In this document: in pieces, positions 52,201 to 60,050 of the stretch
How positions within the stretch are numbered: position 1 is the first letter of the stretch
Layout of the letters: every line of letters starts with the position of its first letter
Assembly: GCF_020103695.1 (NCBI RefSeq)
Contig: NZ_JAHXBF010000009.1
Coordinates: 310,001 to 374,000, forward strand
Reading direction: 5' to 3'
DNA: 64,000 nt
From: Hyalangium versicolor
Lineage (GTDB): Bacteria; Myxococcota; Myxococcia; Myxococcales; Myxococcaceae
Made by a program: the position numbers and the translations under genes
The notes under the pieces: generated by a model
What the model was told of the DNA's origin: nothing
The model's input: only the letters and a program-made list of their open reading frames with translations
The model's database searches: none

Positions 52201-53088
52201 AGTCCCGACGGCCAGCGCCTGCTCTCAGGCTCCTTGGACGAGTCCCTCAAGGTGTGGGACGCCTCCTCGGGTCAATGCCTGCTCACCCTCTCCGGACATA
52301 CCGACAAGATCAACACCTGCGCCTGGAGTCCCGACGGCCGGCGCGTGCTCTCAGGCTCCCATGACAGTTCCCTCAAGGTGTGGGATGCCACCTCGGGCCA
52401 ATGTCTGCTCACACTCCTCGGACACAAGCGCGAAGTCGAAGGCTGCGCCTGGAGTCCCGACGGCCTGCATCTCCTCTCCGGCGGCTACGACGGAGTCCTC
52501 AGGATATGGGATGCCTCCTCGGGACAATGCCTGCGCACCCTCTCCGGACATAACGCCTCCATCCAAGGCTGCGCCTGGAGTCCCGATGGCCGGCACCTGC
52601 TCTCCGGCGGCTACGACAACAACCTCAAGGTGTGGGACGCCTCCTCGGGCCAATGCCTCCTCACCCTCTCCGGACATGGTGGCCCCGTCTTCACCTGTGC
52701 CTGGAGTCCCGACGGCCAGCGCGTGCTCTCCGGCTCCTTGGACAAGACCCTCAAGGTGTGGGACGCCTCGTCGGGAGAATGCCTGCGCACCCTCTCCGGG
52801 CATTCGTGGTGGATCATTGCCTGCGCCTGGAGTCCCGACGGCCGGCACCTGCTCTCCAGCGCCATCTTGGACAGGGCCCTGAAGGTGTGGGACGCCTCCA
52901 CAGGCCAGTGTTCCTGGTCTGCCTATCTGCTTCCGCTGGAGGAAACGGTGTCGATCGATGAGACGACAGGCCGCGTCCTTCATGCATCTCCGGAAGCCTG
53001 GCGTTGGCTCGCCTGGCGGTGGACCGATCCCGCCACCGGCCAGCTCCGTCTTCTCCCCGCGGAAGCCTTCGGTCCGCTGCCTCCCTGA
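49219..53088 (+). CDS. NACHT-family STAND ATPase with pentapeptide and 14 WD40 repeats
   Basis: A giant protein of about 1289 residues. A short N-terminus of 70 residues, with no recognisable effector, precedes the NACHT domain: Walker A GEYGSGKTATLKAF near residue 74 and Walker B ILLFDGLDE near 155, then winged-helix-like parts to about residue 480. Pentapeptide-type repeats follow (LAGANLAGWNI, LAGADLSGARL, about residues 495-605). The rest is 14 WD40 repeats of 42 residues, enough for two seven-bladed propellers. STAND proteins of this kind bind a trigger through the repeats and oligomerise. The start at 49219 is uncertain; a GTG at 49189 is also possible. It follows the ATPase/DUF4276 pair. 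Confidence 0.9.
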   Translation: MRSAKAIADDLPVPEPVPHFQRVPGRPIVLKDLERLGTQKSAPASRAKTADALRVLISWAAHRAGPPFFALLGEYGSGKTATLKAFTLHLLRKRQDDPTLPLPIYVDLRLYVGETPETVPTIEELLDQVLQRSGRVRERVSAQEVLRLVREEGAILLFDGLDEKLVHLSPERARAFIRTLWDVLPDAAKDGDSHPEERHRGKLLISCRTHAFRDPRGQTLLLAGAERKTSGSGRFPGLSLLPFNENQIRNHLFLFLGDAKRGAAAFEQISSILDLEELASRPYLLHLISGLLGEWEKFQTQGGEVDSARLYDFIVRAWLSRDEGKHQLAPDHKRRLMEDLAAALKLERTLWWNADRLEGWLDTYLENNPSLAEACVHKDRTVLQADLRTATFLVRPTPGTKYFRFAHPSLQDYFLASYLARALIEGRTERWAALPNLSWGTFAFLGEMLAVDPQQPTALRTLEAILGGETVSAARLAFRYWLVALEEGWPTPAPTRVKLAGANLAGWNIHGADPARPLSLAGADLSGARLHRARLDDVDLTEALLDGAQARQALFMNVTAPRASLREADLQGVKWHEGSLEDANLLGTRLHGGQWIRTKLAEARLPEDWEPRAAAVRDGPTPSPGPGVSLTLDLGHAEHVRTCAWSPDGRRLLSGSEDHSLKIWDAASGQCLLTLSGHAFAVLDCAWSPDSRRILSGSYDKTLKVWDASSGQCLLTLSGHDGAVKTCAWSPDGRYLLAGCAEKSLVDVLNGVEETTLKVWDASSGQCLLTLSGHKAAVVSCAWSPDGQRLLSGSDDFTLKVWDASSGRCLRTLSGHTYSVDDCAWSPDGQRLLSGSGDGTLKVWDASSGQCLRTLSGHDGGVGACAWSPDGQRLLSSGPEDGFLKIWDASSGECLRTLSGHSSYVDACAWSPDGRHLLSGSFDTSLRVWDASSGQCLLVLPGHADWLLACAWSPDGQRLLSGSLSGSLKVWDTCSGRCLLTLSEHESWVLACAWSPDGQRLLSGSLDESLKVWDASSGQCLLTLSGHTDKINTCAWSPDGRRVLSGSHDSSLKVWDATSGQCLLTLLGHKREVEGCAWSPDGLHLLSGGYDGVLRIWDASSGQCLRTLSGHNASIQGCAWSPDGRHLLSGGYDNNLKVWDASSGQCLLTLSGHGGPVFTCAWSPDGQRVLSGSLDKTLKVWDASSGECLRTLSGHSWWIIACAWSPDGRHLLSSAILDRALKVWDASTGQCSWSAYLLPLEETVSIDETTGRVLHASPEAWRWLAWRWTDPATGQLRLLPAEAFGPLPP
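51115..52910 (+). repeat. Fourteen near-identical 126-base WD40 repeat units
   Basis: Each unit encodes a CAWSPDG, a LLSG, a LKVWDASSG and a CLLTLSGH block at the same spacing. The unit is 42 codons, with repeat 3 extended by 12 residues. Constant segments are almost identical in DNA, so the array looks homogenised. Variation is concentrated after SGH and after LLSG. Confidence 0.95.
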
Positions 53089-53170
53089 TTCGACCTGACC
53101 TATTGGCTCGGCTGTGCCACACATCTGCTAGGGTGGTGACCTCGGAGGTTCTGCTTCCTTGGCACTACCC

Positions 53171-54037
53171 ATGAAGTGGTCACTGCTCGCCCTGGGCCTG
53201 GTGGCGAGCGCCGCCCTGGCCCAGCCTCAATCCCCCACCCGCCGGCGGCAGGATCGGCGCGCCGTGCTGCCCCCCCATCCCGCCGAGCCGATGCTCGAGC
53301 TGTACGTGGCCGCCGGCAACCTCACCACGGCGTTCTTCAACGCGAGCCTGGACCCCAGCAGCCTCGTGGTGGACAAGAGCCGCTTCAAGTGGGCTGAAGT
53401 CAGTGACCACTTCCTCATGCTGGAGCCCTTCGCGGACGTGGGCGAGAAGCTCATCGTCCAGGTCGGCTTCAAGGATCGCGCTCTGCCTGCGAAGGCCGTC
53501 ATCGCCGTCGTCTCCAAGGGCGACGTGATGGACGGCAAGGTGGAGGTGGATCGGCGAGCGGATACTCCCGAGGCCCTGCGCGCGGCCCTCACCCAGAAGG
53601 AAGCGGAGCTGGAGGAGCTCAAGGCCCGGTACGCGGGCAATGGCCCCGGGGGGCTCATGATCTCCGAGTGGCTCAGCGAGGAGAGCGGCCCCGTCAAGCT
53701 GGTGGTGGAATCCCCAGCAGCCGAGAGCCATGGGCTCAAGGCACACTTGCCCTTGGGCTATCGGGGCCAGTTCTCAGCGCTGATCGCCATCCATCTGCGC
53801 AACGGCCCGGGCCAGAAGCTGTGGGTGCTGGAGCAGGCGCACGTCACCGGCCCAGACGGAGTGGCAGTGAAAGTGCTCTCGGTGCAGATGCAGCCCGAGC
53901 AGTTGGCTCCTGGTGATGAAGGGTTTGTGGTGGTGGAGGTGAAGACTCCGCCGTGGCTGGCTGGCAAGGCCTTCAGCGTGACGCTCGTGGACGGCAGCGG
54001 TGAGCGCCGCATTTCCATCAACTTGATCACGAAGTAG
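53171..54037 (+). CDS. DUF2381 family exported protein
   Basis: A 288-residue protein with a clean signal peptide (SLLALGLVASAALAQ). It matches the pattern of DUF2381 (TIGR02268), a family that is restricted to and expanded in myxobacteria, and whose genes regularly precede a Ser/Thr kinase gene, as here. The body is beta-rich with a short coiled-coil stretch (LTQKEAELEELKARY). Its function is unknown, but the linkage suggests it supplies a periplasmic signal or partner to the membrane kinase encoded 12 bases downstream. ATG 53171 puts the signal peptide at the N-terminus; a TTG at 53159 is in frame. Confidence 0.85.
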   Translation: MKWSLLALGLVASAALAQPQSPTRRRQDRRAVLPPHPAEPMLELYVAAGNLTTAFFNASLDPSSLVVDKSRFKWAEVSDHFLMLEPFADVGEKLIVQVGFKDRALPAKAVIAVVSKGDVMDGKVEVDRRADTPEALRAALTQKEAELEELKARYAGNGPGGLMISEWLSEESGPVKLVVESPAAESHGLKAHLPLGYRGQFSALIAIHLRNGPGQKLWVLEQAHVTGPDGVAVKVLSVQMQPEQLAPGDEGFVVVEVKTPPWLAGKAFSVTLVDGSGERRISINLITK

Positions 54038-54049
54038 GAGGCCCCGCCC

Positions 54050-55849
54050 ATGATGACGGAAGCTTTTCACCCCGACCAGCTCAAGCCAGGGGACATGGTA
54101 GGCCCCTGGCAGATTGTCGAATCGCTGGGCAGCGGCAGCTTTGGCCACGCCTTCAAAGCGGAACTCGAAGGCGAGTTCTTCACGTTGAAGATGGCCGTAC
54201 GTCCGCCGCCGGAACTCTCCGAGGCCACGCCCGAGAAACTCCGGGAGGAAGGACAGGTGGATGGGCGCATGCGCCATGAGGGCGCCGTCCTGTTGGCCAA
54301 CACCAGTGTCGACGGCCTGCCGCACCTTCGGGGCATCGGTCGATGGCCCCATCCCAAGAAGGGCTACCTCTACATCGTCACCGACTTCGTGCCCGGTGAG
54401 CCCTTCCATGACTGGCGGGAGCATGCCCGGCCCACTGCTGCTCAGCTGGTCGACGTCTTCATCGCCGTGGTTCGCGTGGTGGCAGCCCTGCATGCCCACG
54501 GCATCCTCATTCGCGACTTCAAGAGCGAACACGTCATCGTCCCGGAGGGCGGACGGCCCACGCTCGTGGACCTGGGGAGCGCGTGGCTGCCGGGTGGCTC
54601 CACCCTCACCGTGGGGCTGGCTCCGGGGACGCCCCATGCCTTGCCACCCGAGTGCGTTGCCTTCCTGCGCGAGGGCACTTGGAAGGAAGGAGCGCGCTTC
54701 GACGCAACGGTGGCCGGCGACCTCTACCAGGTAGGCATCTTCATGTACGAGGCGCTGACAGAGGGCTGGCCCTTCGACGCACGACTGCCGGACAAGCAAT
54801 TGCTCACGGCCATTCAGACGGTGGTCCCCCGGGCCCCCCATCGCCTCAACCCGGCGGTGCCGGAGTCGCTCAGCCGCATCGTCCTGCGTCTGCTCGAGAA
54901 GCGCCCGGAGGACCGGTACGAGAGTGCCGAGGTGCTGCTGCAGGCGCTGTGGGAAGCCAACAAGGAGCGCTCCACGCAGACCTGGAAGATGCCGCTGGCC
55001 ATGCCTCCCGAGGGCCCTATGCCCATGACCCAGGGCGAGGAGGAGGAGCGCCGACTTCACCAGCAGGAGACGGAGCGCCGGGCTCAGGAGGCGCAAAAAC
55101 AGAAGGCGCAGGAGCTCTCCATGGCGCAGACACTGGAGCAGTTCTCCACCGCCGTTCAGCAGATGGAGGCGGACCTGCGCATCCAGGATGAGAAAGCTGA
55201 CCGCCGCAAGCAGCGATGGCGCAGAATCGCTCTTGGGACGGGCTCGCTCCTGCTGCTTCTGCTGTTCTGGGTCGCCTTGCAGGTGTGGCGCACTCCCGTC
55301 CCGCCTCTCCCTGCAGCATCCGCGAAAGGAAACTCACTCGTGTCCACACTCAGCAACTCCCGGCCCGTGAGGGCCACCGCCGCCTGGCTATGCGCCACCT
55401 TCAGCGTCGGATGCACTGCGGCCCAGGTGCGGCCTCTGCCGGAGGACTGCCCTGCGGAAGCTGTTCGGAACATGGAGGAGATGGACCTCTTCAACCGGGG
55501 TGGCTACAGCGTCATCGTCGACATCAACCAGCCTGGAGAGCAGCCGCAAGAGGGCACCTATCGCCCAGGGCGCATCATCAGCAAGGTGGTGAAGTACCCG
55601 TCGAGGGGCCCGCTCCCCGACGGCACCCTCCTGTATGGGCAGCTCTGGACGGAGGGACTCAAGAAGGAGGGGAGGGAAGTTGTGCTGGGCCGCTACAACG
55701 AGGCCCTGCTGCCGGATGGACGCCGCTTTCTCGTCTGCTTCGTCCTGGGAGACCAGTACGGACTCACCATCAAGAACGAGGGCTCGAAGCCCGGGGAAGC
55801 CCTCCTACCTCGGGAGTTGAGTGCGTTGCCCGTCCGCTACTGGCCGTAA
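54050..55849 (+). CDS. Transmembrane Ser/Thr protein kinase with a lipoprotein-like C-terminal domain
   Basis: A 599-residue protein. The kinase domain (residues 18-305) has the Gly-rich loop LGSGSFGHAF, the ATP-binding Lys in FTLKMAV, an IRDFKSEHVIV catalytic loop and DLGSAW in place of DFG, so it may be active with altered residues. A coiled-coil Glu/Gln-rich stretch leads to one membrane helix (LLLLLLFWVALQVW) at about residue 400. The outer part then begins with a segment that itself resembles a lipoprotein signal (RATAAWLCATFSVGCTAA), followed by about 140 residues of unknown fold. Co-transcribed with the DUF2381 gene, it probably senses an envelope condition. Confidence 0.88.
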   Translation: MMTEAFHPDQLKPGDMVGPWQIVESLGSGSFGHAFKAELEGEFFTLKMAVRPPPELSEATPEKLREEGQVDGRMRHEGAVLLANTSVDGLPHLRGIGRWPHPKKGYLYIVTDFVPGEPFHDWREHARPTAAQLVDVFIAVVRVVAALHAHGILIRDFKSEHVIVPEGGRPTLVDLGSAWLPGGSTLTVGLAPGTPHALPPECVAFLREGTWKEGARFDATVAGDLYQVGIFMYEALTEGWPFDARLPDKQLLTAIQTVVPRAPHRLNPAVPESLSRIVLRLLEKRPEDRYESAEVLLQALWEANKERSTQTWKMPLAMPPEGPMPMTQGEEEERRLHQQETERRAQEAQKQKAQELSMAQTLEQFSTAVQQMEADLRIQDEKADRRKQRWRRIALGTGSLLLLLLFWVALQVWRTPVPPLPAASAKGNSLVSTLSNSRPVRATAAWLCATFSVGCTAAQVRPLPEDCPAEAVRNMEEMDLFNRGGYSVIVDINQPGEQPQEGTYRPGRIISKVVKYPSRGPLPDGTLLYGQLWTEGLKKEGREVVLGRYNEALLPDGRRFLVCFVLGDQYGLTIKNEGSKPGEALLPRELSALPVRYWP

Positions 55850-55873
55850 GAACAACCTCGTCAGAAATGGGGA

Positions 55874-55890
55874 GGCCACGGGCAGTGGCC
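55874..55890. terminator. Short hairpin between convergent genes
   Basis: A perfect six-base stem (GGCCAC/GTGGCC) with a five-base loop lies between the convergent kinase and acyl-CoA synthetase genes. It could terminate either transcript weakly. Confidence 0.35.
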
Positions 55891-55915
55891 CGCATGCCCT
55901 GGATGAATTGGGGGC

Positions 55916-57553
55916 CTATGAGGGCTTCGCCGTACCTCTCAGCTCCGCGCGGCGGATCTTCCCGCTCACCGTCTTGGGCAGCTCGGTGACGAACTCGATC
56001 TCGCGCGGGTACTTATAAGGAGCGGTCGTCCGCTTCACGTGCTCCTGCAGCTCCATCGCCAGCTCCGGCGAGCCCACGTGCCCCGGCGCCAGCACCACGT
56101 ACGCCTTGATGCGCTGGCCGATGCGCTCGTCCGGCACGCCGATGACGGCCGACTCCGCCACCGCCGCGTGCTCTAGCAGCGCCGACTCCACCTCGAACGG
56201 CCCCACCCGGTAGCCCGACGTCTTGATGACGTCGTCCGCGCGCCCCACGAACCAGAAGTAGCCGTCCGCGTCCTTCACCGCCCGGTCCCCCGTCACGTAC
56301 CAATCCCCGCGGCGACACGCCTGGTTGGCGCTCTCGTCATTCAGATAGCCCTGAAACAGGCCCACCGGGCGCTCCGGAGCCACCCGCACCGCGATGTCTC
56401 CCTCCTGCCCCACGGGCACCTCCTGACCCTGGTCGTTGATGACCGCCACCGTGAAGCCCGGGGAGGGCTTGCCCATGGAGCCCGGGCGCGGCTCCAACGG
56501 CGGGAACATGCCCACCACCATCACCGTCTCCGTCTGCCCGTAGCCCTCGCGGATGTGCAGCCCCGTGGCCTGCTTCCACGTGTCGATGACCTCGGGGTTG
56601 AGCGGCTCGCCCGCGCTCACCGCGTGCCGGATGGATGACAGGTCGAACTTCGACAGGTCCTGCAGCACGATGGCTCGCCACGCCGTGGGCGGCGCGCAGA
56701 ACGTCGTCACCTTCTGCGCCGCCAGCATCTTGAGGATCTTCGCCGCGTCGAAGCGGCCTCGGAAGTCGTAGACGACATTGCACGCGCCCTGGCTCCACGG
56801 CCCGAACAGCTTGCCCCACGCGCACTTGGCCCAGCCCGTGTCCGACAGCGTCAGGTGCCGATCCTCCGGCGTCAAATCCAGCCAGTAGCGGCCCGTCACC
56901 ACGTGCCCCAGCCCGTAGCTCGCCTGCGTGTGGAGCACCATCTTCGGCATGCCCGTGGTGCCCGACGTGAAGTAGATGAGCATCGGATCATCCGCGCGGG
57001 TGGGCTCGAAGCTCAGCCCGTGCACGCCCGTCCCCGAGCCCGGCTCGTACTGCACCCAGGGCGAGGGCGCATGCCCGTGGACGATCCAGTTCTCCACCCT
57101 CCCGGTGCCCACCAGCCCCTCGAAGCGGTCCAGCAGGCTCGCATCCGTGATGACCGCCTGCGCGTCCGACACGGAGAGCCGGTAGCGGATGTCCTTCGTC
57201 GTGAGCAGCGGAGTGCCAGGCATGAAGACGATCCCGGAACGGATGCAGCCCAGCACCAGGAACCACCACTCCGGCACCCGGGGCATGAGGACGAACGCCC
57301 GGTCGCCCCGCTGCATGCCGAGGCTCGCCAGGAACTGCGCCGCGTGCAGCGAGTACTGCCGGAGCTGCGCGAAGGTGAACCGCCGCTCGTTGCCGGCCTC
57401 ATCGGACCACAGCAGCGCGAGGGCCTCGGGGCGCTCCCGGGCGTGCCGGTCGATGACGTCCGTGGCGAAGTTGAAGTGCTCGGGGCGCTCCCATTGGAAG
57501 GAGCGGTAAACGGCCTCGTAATCACTCATGTTGCGCGGGGACGCAGGGCTCAT
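55916..57553 (-). CDS. Acyl-CoA synthetase (AMP-forming; medium-chain ACSM-like)
   Basis: A 545-residue adenylate-forming ligase. The ATP motif is YFTSGTTGMPKMV, the Tyr-Gly-Gln-Thr-Glu motif is REGYGQTETVMV, and the C-terminal domain carries DVIKTSGYRVGPFEVE and the catalytic Lys in PKTVSGKIRR. It activates a carboxylic acid to its CoA thioester with ATP; the N-terminal layout (FNFATDVIDRHARERPEALAL) resembles the medium-chain ACSM group, but the acid is not predictable. The start at 57553 follows GGAGGGGG. It is divergent from the polysaccharide lyase-like gene. Confidence 0.93.
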   Translation of the reverse strand: MSPASPRNMSDYEAVYRSFQWERPEHFNFATDVIDRHARERPEALALLWSDEAGNERRFTFAQLRQYSLHAAQFLASLGMQRGDRAFVLMPRVPEWWFLVLGCIRSGIVFMPGTPLLTTKDIRYRLSVSDAQAVITDASLLDRFEGLVGTGRVENWIVHGHAPSPWVQYEPGSGTGVHGLSFEPTRADDPMLIYFTSGTTGMPKMVLHTQASYGLGHVVTGRYWLDLTPEDRHLTLSDTGWAKCAWGKLFGPWSQGACNVVYDFRGRFDAAKILKMLAAQKVTTFCAPPTAWRAIVLQDLSKFDLSSIRHAVSAGEPLNPEVIDTWKQATGLHIREGYGQTETVMVVGMFPPLEPRPGSMGKPSPGFTVAVINDQGQEVPVGQEGDIAVRVAPERPVGLFQGYLNDESANQACRRGDWYVTGDRAVKDADGYFWFVGRADDVIKTSGYRVGPFEVESALLEHAAVAESAVIGVPDERIGQRIKAYVVLAPGHVGSPELAMELQEHVKRTTAPYKYPREIEFVTELPKTVSGKIRRAELRGTAKPS

Positions 57554-57955
57554 CACCACCCCCTCCAGGAAGAGTCCACGCCGAGCATGGCACGGGCTCC
57601 CGGCCCCAGCGGCGCTTTTCGAAGCGCTGAGCAGACGAACTGTCAGGCCGTTCCCCGTTCGCTCCACCCACGAGCTCCACGTGCCCGCCCGGAGGGCAGA
57701 CGGCCGGGAAACTCCCAGGCAATTCGAGCCTGTAGTTCTCCACCTACACCCGCGAGGACGGCGCGCATTCGTTGGGAATCAGAGGAGTTCCGTGCTCCCT
57801 CGGTGAAGCACGAGTCGGAGGAGCCCGTGCTTCCTCGCTCGGAGTGCCGGCGCCCCAATCGGGCCCCGCTCGCCAGGGGGTTGGCAGCCGAGTGCACCGG
57901 GAAGGACTTCCGCGCTCCATTTGTCCGAGGACGCTCAAGAACGAAAGGAGCTTCA
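57554..57955. other. Intergenic region between divergent genes
   Basis: 402 bases with no gene that I can support. A long frame is open through it but has no start with a ribosome site and no homology. One inverted repeat, CGTGCT facing AGCACG, lies at 57791-57812. Promoters for both flanking genes should be here, but I could not identify them. Confidence 0.5.
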
Positions 57956-58975
57956 TTGACGCGTTTCCTCCGACTCCTGCCATTCCTGTTGGTGCCCACC
58001 CTCGCCTCCGCCTCCACCCTGTGGAAGGGAGACTTCGAGACTGGAAACCTCTCGCAATGGTCACGTCAGCAGAGTGTCTCCTCGGATCGCCTCCTGGTGG
58101 TCTCGGATGTGGTGCGTGAGGGCCGCTATGCCCTCAAGGCCACCGTGAAGAAGGGTGACAACCCCATCTCCGCCAGCGGCAACCGCAACGAGCTGCTCTA
58201 CCTGAGCCGTGAAACGCCGGGGAAGGAGTACTTCTACAAGTGGAGCACGCTCTTCCCCCAGAATTACCCCACCTCCAATACGTGGCAGGTCTTCGCGCAG
58301 TGGCACCAGGACGGCTGCTGCGGCTCTCCCCCGCTGGAGTTCTATCTGACGGGTGAGGAGATGCGCATGCGCGTGGGCGGCAGCTCCGGGAAGATCCTCT
58401 GGCGCGCCCCGCTGGTGCGTGGCCAGTGGAACGACTTCGTGCTGCACGTGAAGTGGTCCGCCAGCTCCAAGGAGGGATTCGTGGAGCTGTACAAGAACGG
58501 CCAGCTCGTGGTGCCCAAGACGCTGGTGGCCACGCAGTTCGGCAGCGAGAAGAACTACCTCAAGCTGGGCCTGTACCGGGATGCCTCCATCTCCCAGACG
58601 GCCAGCGTCTACCACGATGGCTTCGCCATGGGCTCGACGCTGGAGGACGTGATGCCGGCCCCCGTCACCCCGCCGGTGGCGACGCCCGTGCCGGAGACGC
58701 CTCCCTCCTCCACGCCTCCGGTGGCCGAGCAGCCGGACACGACCCCGCCGACGACGGGCATTGGCACGACGCCGGTGGTGACTCCCCCGCTGAGCAACAC
58801 CACCACGCTGCCGGACGGCACGGGGCAGGAGCCGGGTGATTTCGGCCAGCCCCAGGGCTGCGGTGCTTCCGCCAGCGGAGGCATGCCTGTGATCGCGGCG
58901 GGTGTGCTCGTGGCGCTGGCGCTGCTCATGCGCCGCCGGCCCGCGCTCGCCCGGAGCCGCGCGAAGCGGCGCTGA
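57956..58975 (+). CDS. Secreted polysaccharide lyase-like protein with MYXO-CTERM-like tail
   Basis: A 339-residue exported protein. The signal peptide (FLRLLPFLLVPTLASAS) leads to a beta-jelly-roll of about 215 residues: LWKGDFETGNLSQW at the start, then WQVFAQWHQDG and VRGQWNDFVLHVKWS. These resemble the heparin lyase I-like polysaccharide lyase family (PF14099). A Pro/Thr-rich linker follows. The tail reads QGCGASASGG, a hydrophobic helix and RRRP, a MYXO-CTERM-like sorting signal. Start is TTG 57956, five bases after AAAGGAG; no ATG fits. It probably cleaves an acidic polysaccharide at the cell surface, though I could not confirm catalytic residues. Confidence 0.85.
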   Translation: MTRFLRLLPFLLVPTLASASTLWKGDFETGNLSQWSRQQSVSSDRLLVVSDVVREGRYALKATVKKGDNPISASGNRNELLYLSRETPGKEYFYKWSTLFPQNYPTSNTWQVFAQWHQDGCCGSPPLEFYLTGEEMRMRVGGSSGKILWRAPLVRGQWNDFVLHVKWSASSKEGFVELYKNGQLVVPKTLVATQFGSEKNYLKLGLYRDASISQTASVYHDGFAMGSTLEDVMPAPVTPPVATPVPETPPSSTPPVAEQPDTTPPTTGIGTTPVVTPPLSNTTTLPDGTGQEPGDFGQPQGCGASASGGMPVIAAGVLVALALLMRRRPALARSRAKRR

Positions 58976-59012
58976 GTGAGGTGAGTTGAGGTAGCTTGCG
59001 CAGGGTGCTCCC

Positions 59013-60050
59013 ATGCGCAAGCTACCTCCCACACGAACCACCTTCCCGAGTTCCAAGGAGCGGCTCCCGCTGGGTCAGGGCCTCTCCGTCAGCCCGTACT
59101 GCCTCGGCTGGGTCATCGACCCGCGCACGGTGGCGGCGGCCATCGAGTTCGGGATCAACTTCTTCTTCCTGTCCACGGACCTCCATGCGGTCTGGTACCG
59201 GAACACCCTCGAGGGATTGAGGCGCTACCTCCGCGGCCGCCCCGCGAAGAGACAGGACCTCGTCATCTCGGTGGTGAGCTATGTGGAGCACACCGGCTTC
59301 TTCGAGGCGTCTCTCGCCGAGCTCCTCCAGGGGGCACCGGAGCTGAAGTACGTCGACGTGGCCGTGGTCGCGGGTGTGGGGGCTCACGGCCATATGGCAC
59401 GCCTGGAGACCGCGCGCCGCTTCGCCCAGGAGCACGCGTCGAAACGGAGAGAGCCCACGCCCCCCGCGGTGGGCGCTTCGTTCCACAACCGCCGCTTCGC
59501 GCTGAGCGCCATCCTGTGGCGTGAGGTCGACATCGCGTTCATCCGCTACAACCCCGCGCACCCAGGTGCGCGCCAGCAACTCTTCCCCTTCTTCGAGCGG
59601 CGCGGCACCGCGCAGGGCCGATCCCTCGTCTACAACTTCGACAATTCCGCCGGAAAACTCCCGGACGCGGCGTGGGCGCGACTGGGCAGGGGGCATGGGT
59701 ACTGGATCCCCGAGCACGCGGACTATTACCGCTACGCGCTCATGCGCCCCGAGCTCGACGGGCTCCTCATCTCGCCCGGCACACCCCAACAGCTCCACAG
59801 TGGCATCGCGCGAGCCATCGAGGCGGGGCCGCTCGACGCCGAGCAGCATTCCTCCCTGGAAGAGATCGCCCTGGCCCAGAGACGATGGGCGGCTACCGGC
59901 TCGCCCGGCGCCGAGGGCTCGCCTTCGCCTTCAGACGCTGGAGCACGCCCAGGTCCTCGAGGAGATCGAGCAGCGGGAGGATCTCCTGCTCCGACTCGGA
60001 AGGGGGCAGTTCGCCGACGCCGAACGGGCGGGCCGCGTCGCGCTCGATGA
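59013..60050 (+). CDS. Aldo/keto reductase-fold protein (possible cluster enzyme)
   Basis: A protein of up to 345 residues. Residues 20-290 look like a TIM-barrel of the aldo/keto reductase type: repeated beta/alpha units such as DPRTVAAAIEFGINFFFLS, KYVDVAVVAGVG, DIAFIRYNPAHPG, RSLVYNFDNS and LDGLLISPGTPQQL. I could not identify the catalytic Asp-Tyr-Lys-His tetrad with certainty, so it may be a divergent member. The last 50 or so residues (after RRWAATG) are low-complexity and overlap 158 bases of the convergent JmjC gene; this tail may be a read-through artefact. A frameshift near 59893 is possible. The neighbourhood suggests a role in the RiPP cluster, but this is uncertain. Confidence 0.6.
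   Translation: MRKLPPTRTTFPSSKERLPLGQGLSVSPYCLGWVIDPRTVAAAIEFGINFFFLSTDLHAVWYRNTLEGLRRYLRGRPAKRQDLVISVVSYVEHTGFFEASLAELLQGAPELKYVDVAVVAGVGAHGHMARLETARRFAQEHASKRREPTPPAVGASFHNRRFALSAILWREVDIAFIRYNPAHPGARQQLFPFFERRGTAQGRSLVYNFDNSAGKLPDAAWARLGRGHGYWIPEHADYYRYALMRPELDGLLISPGTPQQLHSGIARAIEAGPLDAEQHSSLEEIALAQRRWAATGSPGAEGSPSPSDAGARPGPRGDRAAGGSPAPTRKGAVRRRRTGGPRRAR

Noticed and set aside
51098..52882. 594-codon plus-strand frame through the WD40 repeats
   Set aside because: It is an alternative frame of the repeat array; it repeats SPAPGVPTA-like strings and has no domain. The main frame gives clear WD40 repeats.
56855..57955. Upstream 367 codons of the frame that ends in the polysaccharide lyase-like protein
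   Set aside because: They lie opposite the acyl-CoA synthetase gene and in the intergenic region; the TTG at 57956 with AAAGGAG and a signal peptide marks the true start.
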